From assembly GCA_030248215.1 (NCBI GenBank), contig JASANG010000718.1, forward strand, positions 1 to 64,000: 64,000 nt of DNA, written 5' to 3'. The notes under the pieces were generated by a model. It did not search any database, was not told the DNA's origin, and saw only the letters and a list, made by a program, of their open reading frames with translations. The stretch comes from Enoplolaimus lenunculus (taxonomy: Eukaryota; Nematoda; Enoplea; Enoplida; Thoracostomopsidae). Below are positions 25,601 through 31,268 of the stretch, one piece after another. How positions within the stretch are numbered: position 1 is the stretch's first letter; every line of letters starts with the position of its first letter. The position numbers and the translations under genes were made by a program.

Positions 25601-27151
25601 TGCAATGTAGTATCGCCGAAACCTCATACGAACTTCAAAATACGATTCAGACTTATTCGAGTTTCAAATATTAATTACAGCTTAATTTATGCTGCCAATT
25701 TGTTCAGTTTCAAAGCAAGAGCATTTTTTGCGTCACAGTCGACTTACCGATTGCTCGGTAACCAACTGTCAATCCCTCTTTGTAGCATTCGTATTTAATC
25801 CCACCATTGTACCAAGTGTCACCAGGAGTGCAATCCAAACCTTAAAATAGAACTTGACTTTTTGGAACTATTAACCCACAATATTGTTTGTTTATGTTTA
25901 AAAGTACATTATTTCAAGTAAACTATAAGTAAACTTATTTGCTATGACTTAGATGGCCAATGTATAGGGCAGGACCGTAACAGTAGTATAAGCATAATCG
26001 TAAGGCTAAGCCTAAGCTTAAGCCAAAACGTAAAAATGAACTTATATATACCTAAGCCTAAACCTATGCAAAAAATTTGTCAAAAGCTTAAGCTTACTCT
26101 CTTGCAGTCCCGCATAAAAACGTTACGCCCCTGATGTTTACATGGGCCGCTTAAATTCTTACACTTTGAGCATTGGCGTTCGTTAACATTAAAGCATTTA
26201 ACAGAAACACTGTCTATTTCTGAGGTTAAATTCGATCTTGTAATGGTTAATTGTTGTGGCCAATGTAAAGAACATGCTCGAAACAGTATTTTACAGATAT
26301 ATTCCTATACCAAAGCCTAAGTTTAAGCCTAAGCCTAAGTTTAAGAATAAGCACATTCCTAAGCTTAAAGCCTAAATCTAAGCCAAAGCCATGCAAAAAT
26401 TATTCTAAACCTTAAAGTTACTCTTTTCCAGTCCCACAGAAAAACATTCCGCCCCTGATCTTTACATGGGCCCATGTTGTTAAAAACATTAAAATAAACT
26501 TTTATAACACTGGCGTGTATTGCTATATATGTTTAACGCTAAAAGTATAAACAAAAATTGAAATTTAAACTAACTTCTCTTTTGAAATCTTGAACCGCTA
26601 GCGAAACTCTGTATTAAAATAAAAAATTAAACCATGTATAATCTGGTCGCCACATATTAATTTGTAGCTTCGTGCTGCTATTTACCAAAAATGTGGTCAC
26701 AGGGTCAAATTCATGAATTTCCACAAAAAGGGTTCAGCAAACAAACTCCCGCATTGTAAATTCGACAGAGTTAAAAAAATTGATCAACTCAGACGAAATG
26801 TTAGTTATTTCTGAGTCACAGTAAACTTTATCCACCTCTGAGTCGATTTAATTCTCACACTGGGCTGATTTAATTCCAAGGGAGTTGATTAATTTTAAAT
26901 TGGAATGAGTTGAATCGGAATTATGAGTTCTGAACGTCCTAACTACTGAGTGATTCAATTGATTCTGAGTTAAAATCAACTCTCTGTAATTTACAGTGTA
27001 TTTCTTTTATTGTTGGTTTTCGAAAATTAATTTTGAGTTAATATTAAAAATTGAAAGATATCTTTTGAAGATCAACTTTGACAAGTTACCCACTTACTTG
27101 TGTTGCGATAATCGCAGCAACGAACAACCATACAGCGCCAAGCCTTAGCAT
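1573..27151 (-). CDS. Gene 1: secreted modular cysteine-rich/mucin protein with C-terminal ShK-like domain (18 exons, 769 aa)
   Basis: Spliced gene read on the minus strand. Exons: 27098-27151, 26575-26608, 25748-25840, 24594-24701, 24116-24235, 23157-23279, 22119-22247, 21303-21416, 20117-20221, 17805-17924, 13591-13710, 11798-11887, 10376-10882, 9517-9632, 8575-8662, 5802-5994, 2836-2918 and 1573-1685 (2310 nt with stop). All introns are GT-AG and every junction keeps frame; the module exons are all phase 1-1, as in exon-shuffled extracellular proteins. Order: signal peptide, dibasic propeptide end, nine two-cysteine modules, Gly/Ser linker, Thr-rich mucin, half-ShK-like exon, helical exon, acidic exon, ShK-like domain, tail. 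The modules resemble nematode MIG-18-type fibronectin-I-like repeats (family inference). Probably extracellular matrix or surface coat; function unknown. Gene 2 matches it exon by exon, which strongly supports the model. Confidence 0.88.
1856..2288. mobile_element. TACTGTAATGACCCG-ended element
   Basis: Inverted ends tactgtaatgacccgaataa and cttattcgggtcattacagta with an interior shared by the copies near 24.7, 39.0 and 54.8 kb (gtggcggacagcgggttaaa). No coding capacity seen; non-autonomous DNA transposon. Confidence 0.8.
2563..2768. repeat. 17-bp minisatellite
   Basis: About 12 copies of ggattatgggaagtttc with few changes, in the intron before gene 1 exon 17's downstream neighbour. The apparent ORFs here are by-products. 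Confidence 0.92.
2836..2918 (-). CDS. Gene 1 exon 17: ShK-like domain, C-terminal half
   Basis: Reads MCSDLKRPIRWVITTACPAS, then CGYCPGK, followed by donor gtacgt. Joined to exon 16 it gives C-x6-C-x7-C-x14-C-x3-C-x2-C, an ShKT-type spacing ending in CGYC. The acceptor chosen (gcggcag) is the one that keeps frame and reproduces the GGC-x7-C spacing of gene 2. An upstream AG (ttttaag) is out of phase with this donor. Confidence 0.82.
3057..3240 (-). mobile_element. TELM2 telomere-repeat MITE
   Basis: cccacgctactttaaggggc left end, cctcttaaagtaatattggcc right end, TTAGGC interior. Confidence 0.8.
3700..3875. mobile_element. GCCCGTAGCC-ended short element
   Basis: gggcccgtagccaaggagg left and gtgagctggctacgggcc right. 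The interior is gccc/gaaaattttc rich. Similar pieces at 6878-7044, 50700-50815 and 55490-55650. Confidence 0.72.
4116..4436. mobile_element. AAGAGTG-ended inverted-repeat element
   Basis: Begins accaagagtggatgttgca and ends tgcactcttgg. The interior has two inverted blocks (cgttgcgttttcggcctacc / ggccaaaaacgcaacgcc) around tttatgtatccgg. Same family near 14.8, 16.0, 17.2, 40.8, 54.4 and 55.9 kb. Confidence 0.75.
4625..4810 (-). repeat. SINE-like element with tRNA-derived head
   Basis: On the minus strand gaggcgggctacgtagcgca and gtggtagagcgttgatcg, followed by a B-box-like gcgagctcgaagccc. It shares the upstream gcattgcactgtactgta stretch with the 46-kb copy. Confidence 0.55.
5070..5145 (-). 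repeat. tRNA-like sequence / tRNA pseudogene
   Basis: Minus strand tagctgagtggtgatggta (box A type) and ggagttcgaatcccagcg (box B type) at tRNA spacing. The acceptor arms do not pair well, so it is not called as a functional tRNA. Confidence 0.45.
5290..5432 (-). mobile_element. TELM1 fragment
   Basis: Contains gtttttctgggggactgtaa, TTAGGC words and aaacattggcca, but the outer left end is not recognisable. Confidence 0.55.
5666..5796. repeat. 45-bp tandem repeat, three copies
   Basis: Unit ctgaaataagggcatagtaa ... aactcaatccc, ending 6 bp before gene 1 exon 16. Confidence 0.9.
5802..5994 (-). CDS. Gene 1 exon 16: acidic exon leading into ShK-like domain
   Basis: 63 codons. It begins with a basic/helical part (LGALQLEKRRLRLPSSTEDA), continues with a Glu/Asp/Thr-rich stretch, and ends DCNLVVGGCVNTDS in phase 2. 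In gene 2 the same content is split over two exons (44486-44609 and 44026-44093), so an intron has been lost here or gained there. Confidence 0.8.
6181..6373 (+). mobile_element. TELM1 telomere-repeat MITE
   Basis: Ends ggccaatgtaaagaccagggg and cccctgatctttacatgggcc form an inverted repeat. The interior carries GCCTAA-like words and the conserved taagcttactctattc segment. Confidence 0.82.
6878..7044. mobile_element. GCCCGTAGCC-ended short element
   Basis: gcccttagccagctcacctt ... ccttcggcaacgggcccggg; opposite orientation to the copy at 3.7 kb. Confidence 0.68.
7250..7391 (-). mobile_element. TELM2, 5'-truncated
   Basis: Starts at gattctagattacaattttt; the usual left inverted end is missing; right end cctaaaagtaacattggccc present. 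Confidence 0.7.
7640..7822. mobile_element. GGCGGATCC-ended short inverted repeat
   Basis: agtggcggatccaggatctc left and cccgtggatccgccattgcc right, with a piece of the TGACCC family inside (near 7710-7760). A related copy is at 9150-9410. Confidence 0.55.
8178..8324 (-). mobile_element. TELM1 telomere-repeat MITE
   Basis: Reverse orientation: catgtaaagatcaagggcg ... gttccacccctgttctttac with a TTAGGC interior. Confidence 0.78.
8575..8662 (-). CDS. Gene 1 exon 15: short helical exon
   Basis: Starts in phase 0 and ends in phase 1: QDLENFNNAGVMQAISLG, then QYDQLQSMVEE. It aligns residue for residue with gene 2 exon 45256-45343 (QDLKRFTDLGLMNSLAKGDY). It has no cysteines and is predicted mostly helical by eye. 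Confidence 0.86.
8775..9130. repeat. Dispersed CACCTATCACCAGTT repeat
   Basis: Contains caccagttggtgataggtct and the inverted pair agtagagcaaatcaaatg / catttgatttgctctact. The same words recur near 3490-3640, 43270-43320, 52650-52840 and 53740-53950. Confidence 0.6.
9517..9632 (-). CDS. Gene 1 exon 14: half-ShK-like cysteine exon
   Basis: Reads DGCEDISPVCRFLAPACMSP, then EFGRNTNVVKFERDITPE, ending in phase 0 (gtacgt). Gene 2 has the near-identical 46272-46390 (CQDLTPVCRYLSPAC...FGRNTNTVKF). The CxDxxPxC-x6-C start recalls the first half of an ShKT domain, but the usual CxxxCGxC second half is absent. Fold unknown. Confidence 0.86.
9763..9972. mobile_element. PAL-G fold-back MITE
   Basis: Inverted repeat cactgcaaaaatggtgagtc ... 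ttttttgcagtg, about 210 bp, in an intron of gene 1. Confidence 0.8.
10129..10341. mobile_element. PAL-G fold-back MITE
   Basis: Same family, flanked by TA on both sides. It ends 34 bp from the mucin exon donor, on the intron side. Confidence 0.82.
10376..10882 (-). CDS. Gene 1 exon 13: poly-Thr / Pro-Thr-rich mucin exon
   Basis: A single 507-nt exon. It opens with an almost unbroken run of about 45 threonines (ACA/ACT mixture). This is followed by roughly four imperfect 14-residue repeats of the NPPETxMPPQTTQT type and a Pro/Ala/Ser end (STAAPAK). A heavily O-glycosylated stalk is the obvious reading. Acceptor tttctttcag, donor gtaatt. The complementary strand encodes a meaningless poly-Val ORF. 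Confidence 0.85.
11798..11887 (-). CDS. Gene 1 exon 12: Gly/Ser linker
   Basis: Phase 1-1, 29 codons starting AEAIKYMSKFSYGGGSAG and ending GNSKD, with no cysteine. It has the same length and ends as gene 2 exon 50559-50648 (both end ...SKD then gtaag). Probably a flexible spacer between the module array and the mucin region. Confidence 0.85.
11970..12162 (+). mobile_element. TELM1 telomere-repeat MITE
   Basis: ggtaaagaacacgggcagaac left end, (CCTAAG)n interior, gttccgcccctgatctttac right end. Confidence 0.8.
12573..12724. mobile_element. PAL-G MITE, internally deleted
   Basis: Both ends present (ctctgcaaaaatg ... cttgcagtg, TA flanks) but only about 150 bp, lacking part of the left arm. 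Confidence 0.75.
12946..13166. mobile_element. PAL-G fold-back MITE, diverged
   Basis: Inverted gagtcaa/ttgactc arms around a central ctcactgagccgattcagtg; ends cactctaaaaaa and ttttttgcaatg. Confidence 0.75.
13591..13710 (-). CDS. Gene 1 exon 11: cysteine module 9
   Basis: Phase 1-1, 39 codons: CVVDGNKISKDKYKIVNE, then YHCEKSGLVLVLRLLS. It aligns with gene 2 exon 51628-51747 (CAQSGSKLVLRAMT). The intron before it holds the U2 array. Confidence 0.87.
14403..14458 (+). promoter_or_regulatory. Putative U2 promoter block (copy 1)
   Basis: A block containing tttcagtttttattgacctg and ending atttgatat is shared by all three copies immediately upstream of the RNA, with a variable 14-nt spacer before +1. 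It is a likely snRNA proximal element by position. Because the whole unit is duplicated, conservation alone is weak evidence. Confidence 0.4.
14459..14645 (+). ncRNA. U2 spliceosomal snRNA, copy 1
   Basis: Starts ATCGCTTCTCGGCC, has the branch-site recognition region GTGTAGTATCTG, a stem-loop GAGGAC/GTCCTC, an Sm-like GATTTTTGTGG site and a 3' stem ending GGTCCAG. About 187 nt, normal for U2. U2 pairs with the intron branch point in the spliceosome. The gene lies in an intron of gene 1 on the opposite strand. The 3' end is estimated from the last stem. Confidence 0.95.
15588..15641 (+). promoter_or_regulatory. Putative U2 promoter block (copy 2)
   Basis: Same upstream block as copy 1, but the 14 nt next to +1 differ (ggaatgtttaagtt against cgcaagtttcagtt). 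Confidence 0.4.
15642..15828 (+). ncRNA. U2 spliceosomal snRNA, copy 2
   Basis: Identical to copy 1 except the 3' stem (GGCCCAG, which pairs better than GGTCCAG). 1183 bp downstream of copy 1 in an almost identical tandem unit. Confidence 0.95.
16764..16817 (+). promoter_or_regulatory. Putative U2 promoter block (copy 3)
   Basis: Same block; its proximal spacer (cgcaagcttcggtt) is closer to copy 1 than to copy 2. Confidence 0.4.
16818..17004 (+). ncRNA. U2 spliceosomal snRNA, copy 3
   Basis: 1176 bp after copy 2. It has two visible changes in the 3' domain (GGTCTCGG for GGTCACGG and GGCCCTGCC for GGCCTTGCC). The repeat unit ends soon after it, so its 3' flank is unrelated (GAAAAAATGAATAAAATGG). 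Confidence 0.95.
17157..17480. mobile_element. AAGAGTG-ended inverted-repeat element
   Basis: ccaagagtggataatgacaag ... gcattatccactcttgg, nearly full length, just past the third U2 gene. Confidence 0.75.
17640..17775 (-). mobile_element. TELM2-like fragment
   Basis: gttacgcctgtcaaagtaaac right end and two TTAGAC-type words; the rest is decayed. Confidence 0.5.
17805..17924 (-). CDS. Gene 1 exon 10: cysteine module 8
   Basis: Phase 1-1, 39 codons: YQCDNNGALVEVGKPTRL, then KYDVTCSVDRKGNLVWNYL, followed by donor gtaagt. It closely matches gene 2 exon 52474-52593 (KYDVSCNVDRNGLVAWVY). Confidence 0.88.
18014..18250. mobile_element. PAL-A fold-back MITE
   Basis: Inverted repeat from cactgtaaatttcgatgag to actcattggaatttacagtg, built of aactca/tgagtt words. 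Confidence 0.8.
18433..18648. mobile_element. PAL-G fold-back MITE at the edge of the exon array
   Basis: Near-perfect inverted repeat starting cactgcaaaaaa and ending ttttttgcagtg, made of repeated gagtca/tgactc words, flanked by TA on both sides. Its right end is the piece repeated in the adjoining 195-bp array. Confidence 0.85.
18650..20180 (-). repeat. 195-bp tandem array carrying partial copies of gene 1 exon 9
   Basis: Units begin near 18650, 18847, 19041, 19239, 19434, 19629, 19824 and 20019. Each contains the last 64 nt of the exon (coding RFAKFNGVWYFCRGTKLTKM), its donor gtaaag, some intron, and the end of a PAL-G element (gagtcaatttgactcacc...gcagtg). Only the unit next to 20180 is joined to the complete exon. 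The period is a multiple of three, which creates a spurious 402-codon ORF on the plus strand. Early units are 2 to 3 bp longer than later ones. Confidence 0.95.
20117..20221 (-). CDS. Gene 1 exon 9: cysteine module 7, parent of the adjacent tandem array
   Basis: Phase 1-1, 34 codons: CAFPDGKTILGVYRFAKF, then GVWYFCRGTKLTKMT, followed by donor gtaaag. Only this copy has the 5' half and acceptor (atttttag). The last 64 nt (20117-20180) plus the donor recur in the 195-bp units downstream. Its partner in gene 2 is 53492-53605. Confidence 0.85.
20318..20450 (-). mobile_element. TELM1 element, short diverged copy
   Basis: gggccaatacgtagatcaggg left end and gttcgttacatgggcc right end around a short TTAGGC-like core, just upstream of gene 1 exon 9. 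Confidence 0.65.
20758..20937 (+). mobile_element. TELM1 subtype element
   Basis: gcccattagaacagggtcc left, gatccggccctgttctatac right, (GCCTAA)n interior. This subtype uses GGCCGG-type ends rather than GGGGCGG. Confidence 0.75.
21303..21416 (-). CDS. Gene 1 exon 8: cysteine module 6
   Basis: Phase 1-1, 37 codons: QCTWRKTNYDVNTYWVSG, then YRCMFVGLRAQVRIT, followed by donor gtaggc. Its partner is 54277-54399. Confidence 0.86.
21880..21953 (+). mobile_element. TELM2 right-end fragment
   Basis: cccatcagaaaccctggacgcc ends with ggagtaacatgggcc. Confidence 0.6.
22119..22247 (-). CDS. Gene 1 exon 7: cysteine module 5
   Basis: Phase 1-1, 42 codons: CAIEGTNLKTKLNSYL, then KWFQCSLDSAKNAVWKAVL, followed by donor gtaagg. 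Its partner is gene 2 exon 55715-55828 (VWYQCQES). Confidence 0.86.
22403..22599 (+). mobile_element. TELM1 telomere-repeat MITE
   Basis: ggccaatgtaaagaacagggg left end, interior with four consecutive CCTAAG words, cgttccgtccctgatcttta right end. Confidence 0.82.
22978..23118. mobile_element. TACTGTAATGACCCG-ended element fragment
   Basis: Has the tctggagagcgc ... cagtcctccgcctcttattc and gggtcactacagta end only. Confidence 0.6.
23157..23279 (-). CDS. Gene 1 exon 6: cysteine module 4
   Basis: Phase 1-1, 40 codons with core CDDNGTERKYNEKWVSG and FICSYSKTNGYFIVVY. Its partner in gene 2 is 56730-56852 (CNDNGKTRKKWERWISG). Confidence 0.87.
23955..24090. repeat. TA/ATGT microsatellite
   Basis: Runs of atgt and atat within the intron next to gene 1 exon 5. 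Confidence 0.85.
24116..24235 (-). CDS. Gene 1 exon 5: cysteine module 3
   Basis: Phase 1-1, 39 codons: CQSDKGVRIEPGKKLSEGSK, then YVCNYDSKSKSISLKWKT. Its partner in gene 2 is 57532-57648. A TA-rich microsatellite follows just downstream in the intron. Confidence 0.87.
24377..24558 (+). mobile_element. TELM1 telomere-repeat MITE, diverged
   Basis: Left end atatggatcagggccgtgg, right end accactgatccatat, CCTAAG interior. Confidence 0.68.
24594..24701 (-). CDS. Gene 1 exon 4: cysteine module 2
   Basis: Phase 1-1, 35 codons, starting CQSPEGDKGNNEEWAEEG and ending SGSNGQFSWKAV. It aligns with gene 2 exon 60083-60190 (CKSPGGDKTNGQEWVEDY) without gaps. Confidence 0.88.
24735..25170. mobile_element. 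TACTGTAATGACCCG-ended element
   Basis: Second full-length copy; ends ctataatgacccgaataaaa and tttgggtccgtacagta. Confidence 0.78.
25376..25607. mobile_element. PAL-G fold-back MITE
   Basis: Arms of gagtca words, ends cactacaaaaa and tttttttgcaatg, TA flanks. Confidence 0.78.
25748..25840 (-). CDS. Gene 1 exon 3: cysteine module 1
   Basis: Phase 1-1 exon of 30 whole codons with the pattern DCTPGDTWY...KYEC...VGYRAI. It is about 70% identical to the gene 2 exon at 60778-60870 (DCTPGEQWYKDDIKYSC). Confidence 0.88.
25955..26148 (+). mobile_element. TELM1 telomere-repeat MITE
   Basis: ggccaatgtatagggcagg ... gttacgcccctgatgtttac with a GCCTAA-type interior. Confidence 0.75.
26258..26472 (+). 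mobile_element. TELM1 telomere-repeat MITE
   Basis: ggccaatgtaaagaacatgc ... ttccgcccctgatctttaca, about 110 bp from the previous copy and in the same orientation. Confidence 0.8.
26575..26608 (-). CDS. Gene 1 exon 2: 34-nt micro-exon with dibasic site
   Basis: It lies between an acceptor (ttttaatacag) and a donor (gttagt) and encodes SFASGSRFQKR plus one base. It is the piece needed to join the phase-0 end of exon 1 to the phase-1 start of exon 3. The RFQKR-S junction looks like a proprotein convertase site just after the signal peptide. It was inferred from frame bookkeeping, so it is less certain than the longer exons. Confidence 0.6.
26752..26998. mobile_element. PAL-A fold-back MITE at the edge of the duplicated segment
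   Basis: Arms aactca/tgagtt with end gtaatttacagtg. Homology between forward copies A and B starts inside its right arm (about 26973), and the inverted copy turns at the equivalent point (about 31087). Confidence 0.72.
27098..27151 (-). CDS. Gene 1 exon 1: signal peptide
   Basis: ATG followed by 18 codons reading MLRLGAVWLFVAAIIATQ, a typical short hydrophobic secretion signal, then a consensus donor gtaagt. The exon ends in phase 0. A two-base-shorter copy is at 31217-31268. Confidence 0.85.
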
Positions 27152-27877
27152 TATGAAATAAAATTATACCAGTCAACGTATAAAACGATGTATAGAATAC
27201 AGACCAATTGCCGACAGGTTACAAATTTTATATTCGGATTTTTTTGTAATTTTTCAATTAGAGAAAAAAACACAAATTGTTATATTAATTAATTGTAAAT
27301 TAAAATTTAATTTATTTTTACAAACAAAGGGGTCGCTGTTCTTTAGCTACACGAAACGACGTCTTAAGACGCCAAACACAAAAGACAAACACTTGTATAG
27401 CGGTCAGAAGACAACATTTAGCTTCTTACGATATGAACTACAATTAATTGGAATACTTACTTTTAGGATAAGTGGAATGGTATTCTTATTGTATTACCTG
27501 CCGCCCCAAATATATGGCAGTGGCCAATTTCGTGGCACCAATAATGTTTCTAATCAAGATATATTGAAACATCTGAACAAATATACCGACATTCATTATT
27601 ACCAATCTATTACCTAAGATACGTTTCTTTTGTGGACGCTTGTTTTTAAACAATCACTGACAAAAGCAAAACCTTTATTTGTTCAAGAAGCCTATTCTGC
27701 CAATTTTGTTTTAGGTAAAGTAAGTTTCGACTCATGGTCTCGGATTCAACACGCAGATGATTAAATATAGTGGGTTAGTTGAATTGAATTTAAAATTTTT
27801 TTGACGCCAATGTTACAACAGAAGGTAGTACAGAATCTAGTAAACCAGAGAAATGTTTTGATAAAAAATTGGTATGC

Positions 27878-28020
27878 TGCAAAAAACGGTGAGTCGAATG
27901 GACTCTCTACTCCGTAATAGGCTTTTCGTTGACTACGAGCCAAATTCGACTCCGCCAGAGTCAAATTCGACTCACTGAGAGCGACTCGGGTGTGTTGAAT
28001 TTAGCGCTGGCGAACTCGAA
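27878..28020. mobile_element. PAL-G MITE, right half missing (forward copy A)
   Basis: Starts ctgcaaaaaacggtgagtcg, but the right arm present in the sister copy at 31987-32225 is absent. This shows copies A and B differ structurally. Confidence 0.7.
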
Positions 28021-28894
28021 TTTCCCTTCCTTACAAATTTTTTGTTTTACGCGATTCATGCGAATTTGTTTAAATCTGTAGTGGTGGGCTTCGACGACGC
28101 ACAAACGTTTTGTTGGGGTTTTTTCGTCAATAGCCCGCCTGCCACCGGCGGCATTTGTCCAAAAAGGCCGGATTTTATTTTTTTCTGGCATATTTAAGCT
28201 TCTGATGACATTCTCTGATCGTTTTGCATCGAAATTTGTGTTTTCAAAAGGTTTCCTTTTTTCCGAAATAAATGTTTGAAAAACAATTCTTCATCAATTT
28301 TTGTACGATTCGATGCCGTATGACGAGTTGAGAGTCGAATGATGTTAAATTTATTGCTGGTTGACCACTACTTCATGAGCTATGGTTAAATAACCGTTTG
28401 ATTCGTACCCCGGCTACGAGTTTGGCAAGGGCAACGGTGTAGGTACTATAATGTACCTACCATCAAATAAGATTTAATGCAAAAATGGCGAACGTCTTAT
28501 AACAAATGCCGTTTAATTCCAGGTATTTCCAGTTTATCAACTTTCGGCCAAAATTTTTTGATGTGATTAGGGCCCTCGATTCTTTGGTTTGGGGGAAAAC
28601 TTGTGCACCCCAGCGGTGAGATTGCCTGATCATAAGCGAAAATGTTTATGCATATAAAAGAGGTTAGCACCCCAATAGTACTCGTTCCGACGCCGCTAAA
28701 CTGCGGATGCCCTTGAATTTGAATTAGCTGAAAGCTGAATACTGGTCAAAATTCAGCTGAAATTTTGTTTAACTTTCCCTGGCTGGCAGTAAGCATATAT
28801 CACTAGATGATTACATTCTATACTTCATTTATTAACAAAATATAATATATTCAAAATATTGTTAGCAAAGTGGCTTTATATAAACACCCAAGGC

Positions 28895-28965
28895 TTAGGC
28901 TTAGGCTTAGGCTTCAATATATGCTTATAATACTGTTCTACCCTTTGTTCTTTACATTGACAAAT
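28895..28965 (-). mobile_element. TELM1 fragment at the end of the orphan uxuA exon
   Basis: TTAGGC repeats then cttataatactgttctaccc and ctttacattga; one end only. Confidence 0.75.
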
Positions 28966-29230
28966 ATTCTTTAGGCTTGTATACTCCTTTCTTACCCCAC
29001 ACCGCTTCAAACAACCCCTGCATATATCCAACAGCGTATATGCGACCGCCCATGGTATATCCGGAGGCTCGGCCGCCAACATAGTACCCAGCAGCCTTTT
29101 CGCCAATTTGATGCCCTGCTTCTCCTTCAAGCAACGGCACATGATCAGGCCTTATCGGTCCAGTGAATCCAAGTTGTTTCCACGTTTCCAGCATTTTCAA
29201 CATATCGGTTTGCCCGTCGTCTTGAAATAC
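28952..29230 (-). pseudogene. Orphan copy of uxuA exon 4
   Basis: Nearly identical to 33163-33441 (one silent change seen, GCT/GCG in IYAVG) with the same acceptor and downstream TELM1 remnant. The preceding exons are absent: homology stops at about 29492, just past the end of exon 3 in the other copy. Either a partial tandem duplicate or a false duplication in the assembly. Confidence 0.8.
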
Positions 29231-29501
29231 CTAAAAGAATTAGCGAGCAAAATGGTGATTTCAATGTTTATCATTTGACCAAGTAACCAAGATTTAAAGT
29301 GAAACACAACACAACATCACAACTTCAGTGAAAAACATAGCCGGTCCGAAAACTTTGAAATGTGTTCGGTGTATATCCGATGGATCGAATATGAACTCTA
29401 GGGTGAATTTGACCTCTGGCATCAGGCGTTTGTTTTAAAACATCAAGTATACTTGTAAAAAATTGGTTAACACAATTAAAATATTTAGTGAGTAAGTTAT
29501 A

Positions 29502-29504
<3 letters not shown>

Positions 29505-29547
<43 letters not shown>
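29505..29547. other. 43-base G homopolymer at a suspected join
   Basis: Forward copy A ends at about 29492. After a short bridge and this G run, a degraded reverse-complement copy of the uxuA exon 4 region begins (tgttggatatatgggggttg). Typical of a sequencing or assembly fault. Confidence 0.75.
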
Positions 29548-31086
29548 CGCGTGTTGGATATATGGGGGTTGTTTGAGCGGTGTGGGGGTAGTAAGAAGAT
29601 AAAGTAATTGCAATGTAAAGAAAAGGGTAGAACAGTATTATAAGCATATATTGAAGCTAAGCCTAAGCCTAAGCTTGTGTTTATAAAGCCACTTTGTAAA
29701 ATATTTTGAATATATTATATTTTGTTAATAAATGAGTATAGAATGTAATCATTGTGATATATGATCTACTGCCGGCCAGGGAAACAAAATTTCAGCTGAA
29801 TTTAACCAGTATTCAGCTTTCAGCTAATGAATTAGGGCATCCAGGCGTCGACGAGTATATTGGGGTGTTACCTCTTTTTATGCATGGCATTTTTGTTATT
29901 TGTTCAGGAAGGTCACTGCTGGTACAAGGTTTTCCAAAAAAAGAATCGAGGGCCTAATCACATCAAAAAATTGCCAAAGTTGATACTGGAATACCTGGAT
30001 TAAACGGATTTTATAAGACGTTCGCCATTTTTGCATTAAATTTATTTGGGTAACATTATAGTATTACAGTTGCCCTTCCCAAACCGCGGGTCCACGGTTA
30101 TTTAACCATAGTGAGTAGTGGTCAACCAGCAATAAATTTAACATCATTCGACTTACGTCATACGACATGGATCGTACAAAAATTGATGAAGAATTGTTTT
30201 TCAAACATTTATTTCGGAAAAAAGGAAACCTTTTGAAAACACAAATTTCGATGCAAAACGATAGAGATATCAGAAGCTTAAATATGCAAAAAAATTTAAA
30301 ATCCGACTGTTTGGCAATGCCGCCGGGAGGCGGCTGAAAAACAGCCAACAAACTTTGTGCGTCGTTAGCCACCATACGGATTTAAACAAATTCGATGAAT
30401 CGCGCAAAATAAATATGTAAGAGGGAGGATTTAAAAAATGTAGTAAATTACATTTCAAGGTTTTTGTAGAATATAAATTCGACTCCACCAGTCTAATAAA
30501 CACCCGAGTCGCTCTCAGTGGTGTTTGACTCGCGGATCGAATTTTACTCGATGAACGAAAGCTCGGACAAGAGAGTCGTTTTTGCAGTATATCAATTTTA
30601 ATTTTAATATAAACATTTCGGTTTACTATACTGTACTACCTTCTCTTGTAACATTGGCGTCAAAAAAATTTAAATTCAATTCAACTAACCACTATATTTA
30701 ATCATCTGCGTGTTGAATCGGCGAGGATTATTAAAGGAGAGGTTGGGTTTTTTTTGGGTTTAAAGGCAGGTATTTGAAGTGGAAGTGTGTATATTTGTTC
30801 ATGTTAATATTTGATAGCTATTAGATGCCTGAATTTGGGGGGGGAAATAGTAATTCATATTAAAGGTATTATATGTAGATATGAGAGTATGTGTTTTGAG
30901 TATAAGTGTTTGTTTTGTGCGTCGGTTTGGTAGTAAAAGGCCCTTTGTTGAATAATAATTTTATTAAATAATAATATAAAATTTGTGTTTTTTTCTTATG
31001 AAAATTACAAATGAATTTTCGTTGTCATTTATACTTCTCTCGCTAAAGAAGTGGTAACTTGTCAAGTTGATTTGTATCTTTCTTAT
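29548..31086. repeat. Inverted, degraded copy of segment B
   Basis: Reverse complement of about 31087-33250, with many small indels. It follows copy B rather than A at diagnostic sites (for example atatcaattttaattttaat and tggaaaaccttg). It turns directly into copy B at about 31087. Confidence 0.8.
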
Positions 31087-31216
31087 ATTTAAAATCAACT
31101 CTCTGTATTTATCTCGTGTATTTCTTTGATTGTTGGTTTTCGAAAATTAATTTTGAGTTAATATTAAAAATTGAAGATATCTTTTGAAGATCAACTTCGA
31201 CAAGTTACCCACTTAC

Positions 31217-31268
31217 TTGTGTTGGGTAATCGCAGCAACGACAACCATACAGCGCCAAGCCTTAGCAT
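31217..31268 (-). pseudogene. Orphan copy of gene 1 signal-peptide exon
   Basis: Matches 27098-27151 including the donor gtaagtggg, but is 52 rather than 54 nt long with small indels in the middle, so the signal peptide frame is broken. It lies in the second forward copy of the 27-29 kb segment and has no downstream exons of its own. Confidence 0.75.

Larger units (their letters stand above)
26973..29492. repeat. Forward copy A of a duplicated segment
   Basis: Matches 31087-33703. It carries the intact signal exon of gene 1 and an orphan uxuA exon 4. Similarity is very high near the uxuA exon (about two differences in 620 bp) and lower near the signal exon. Confidence 0.85.

Noticed and set aside
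27393-27617. 74-codon ORF repeated at 31501-31725
   Set aside because: No ATG start, and the differences between copies are mostly amino-acid changing; it lies in the suspect duplicated segment. No domain recognised.
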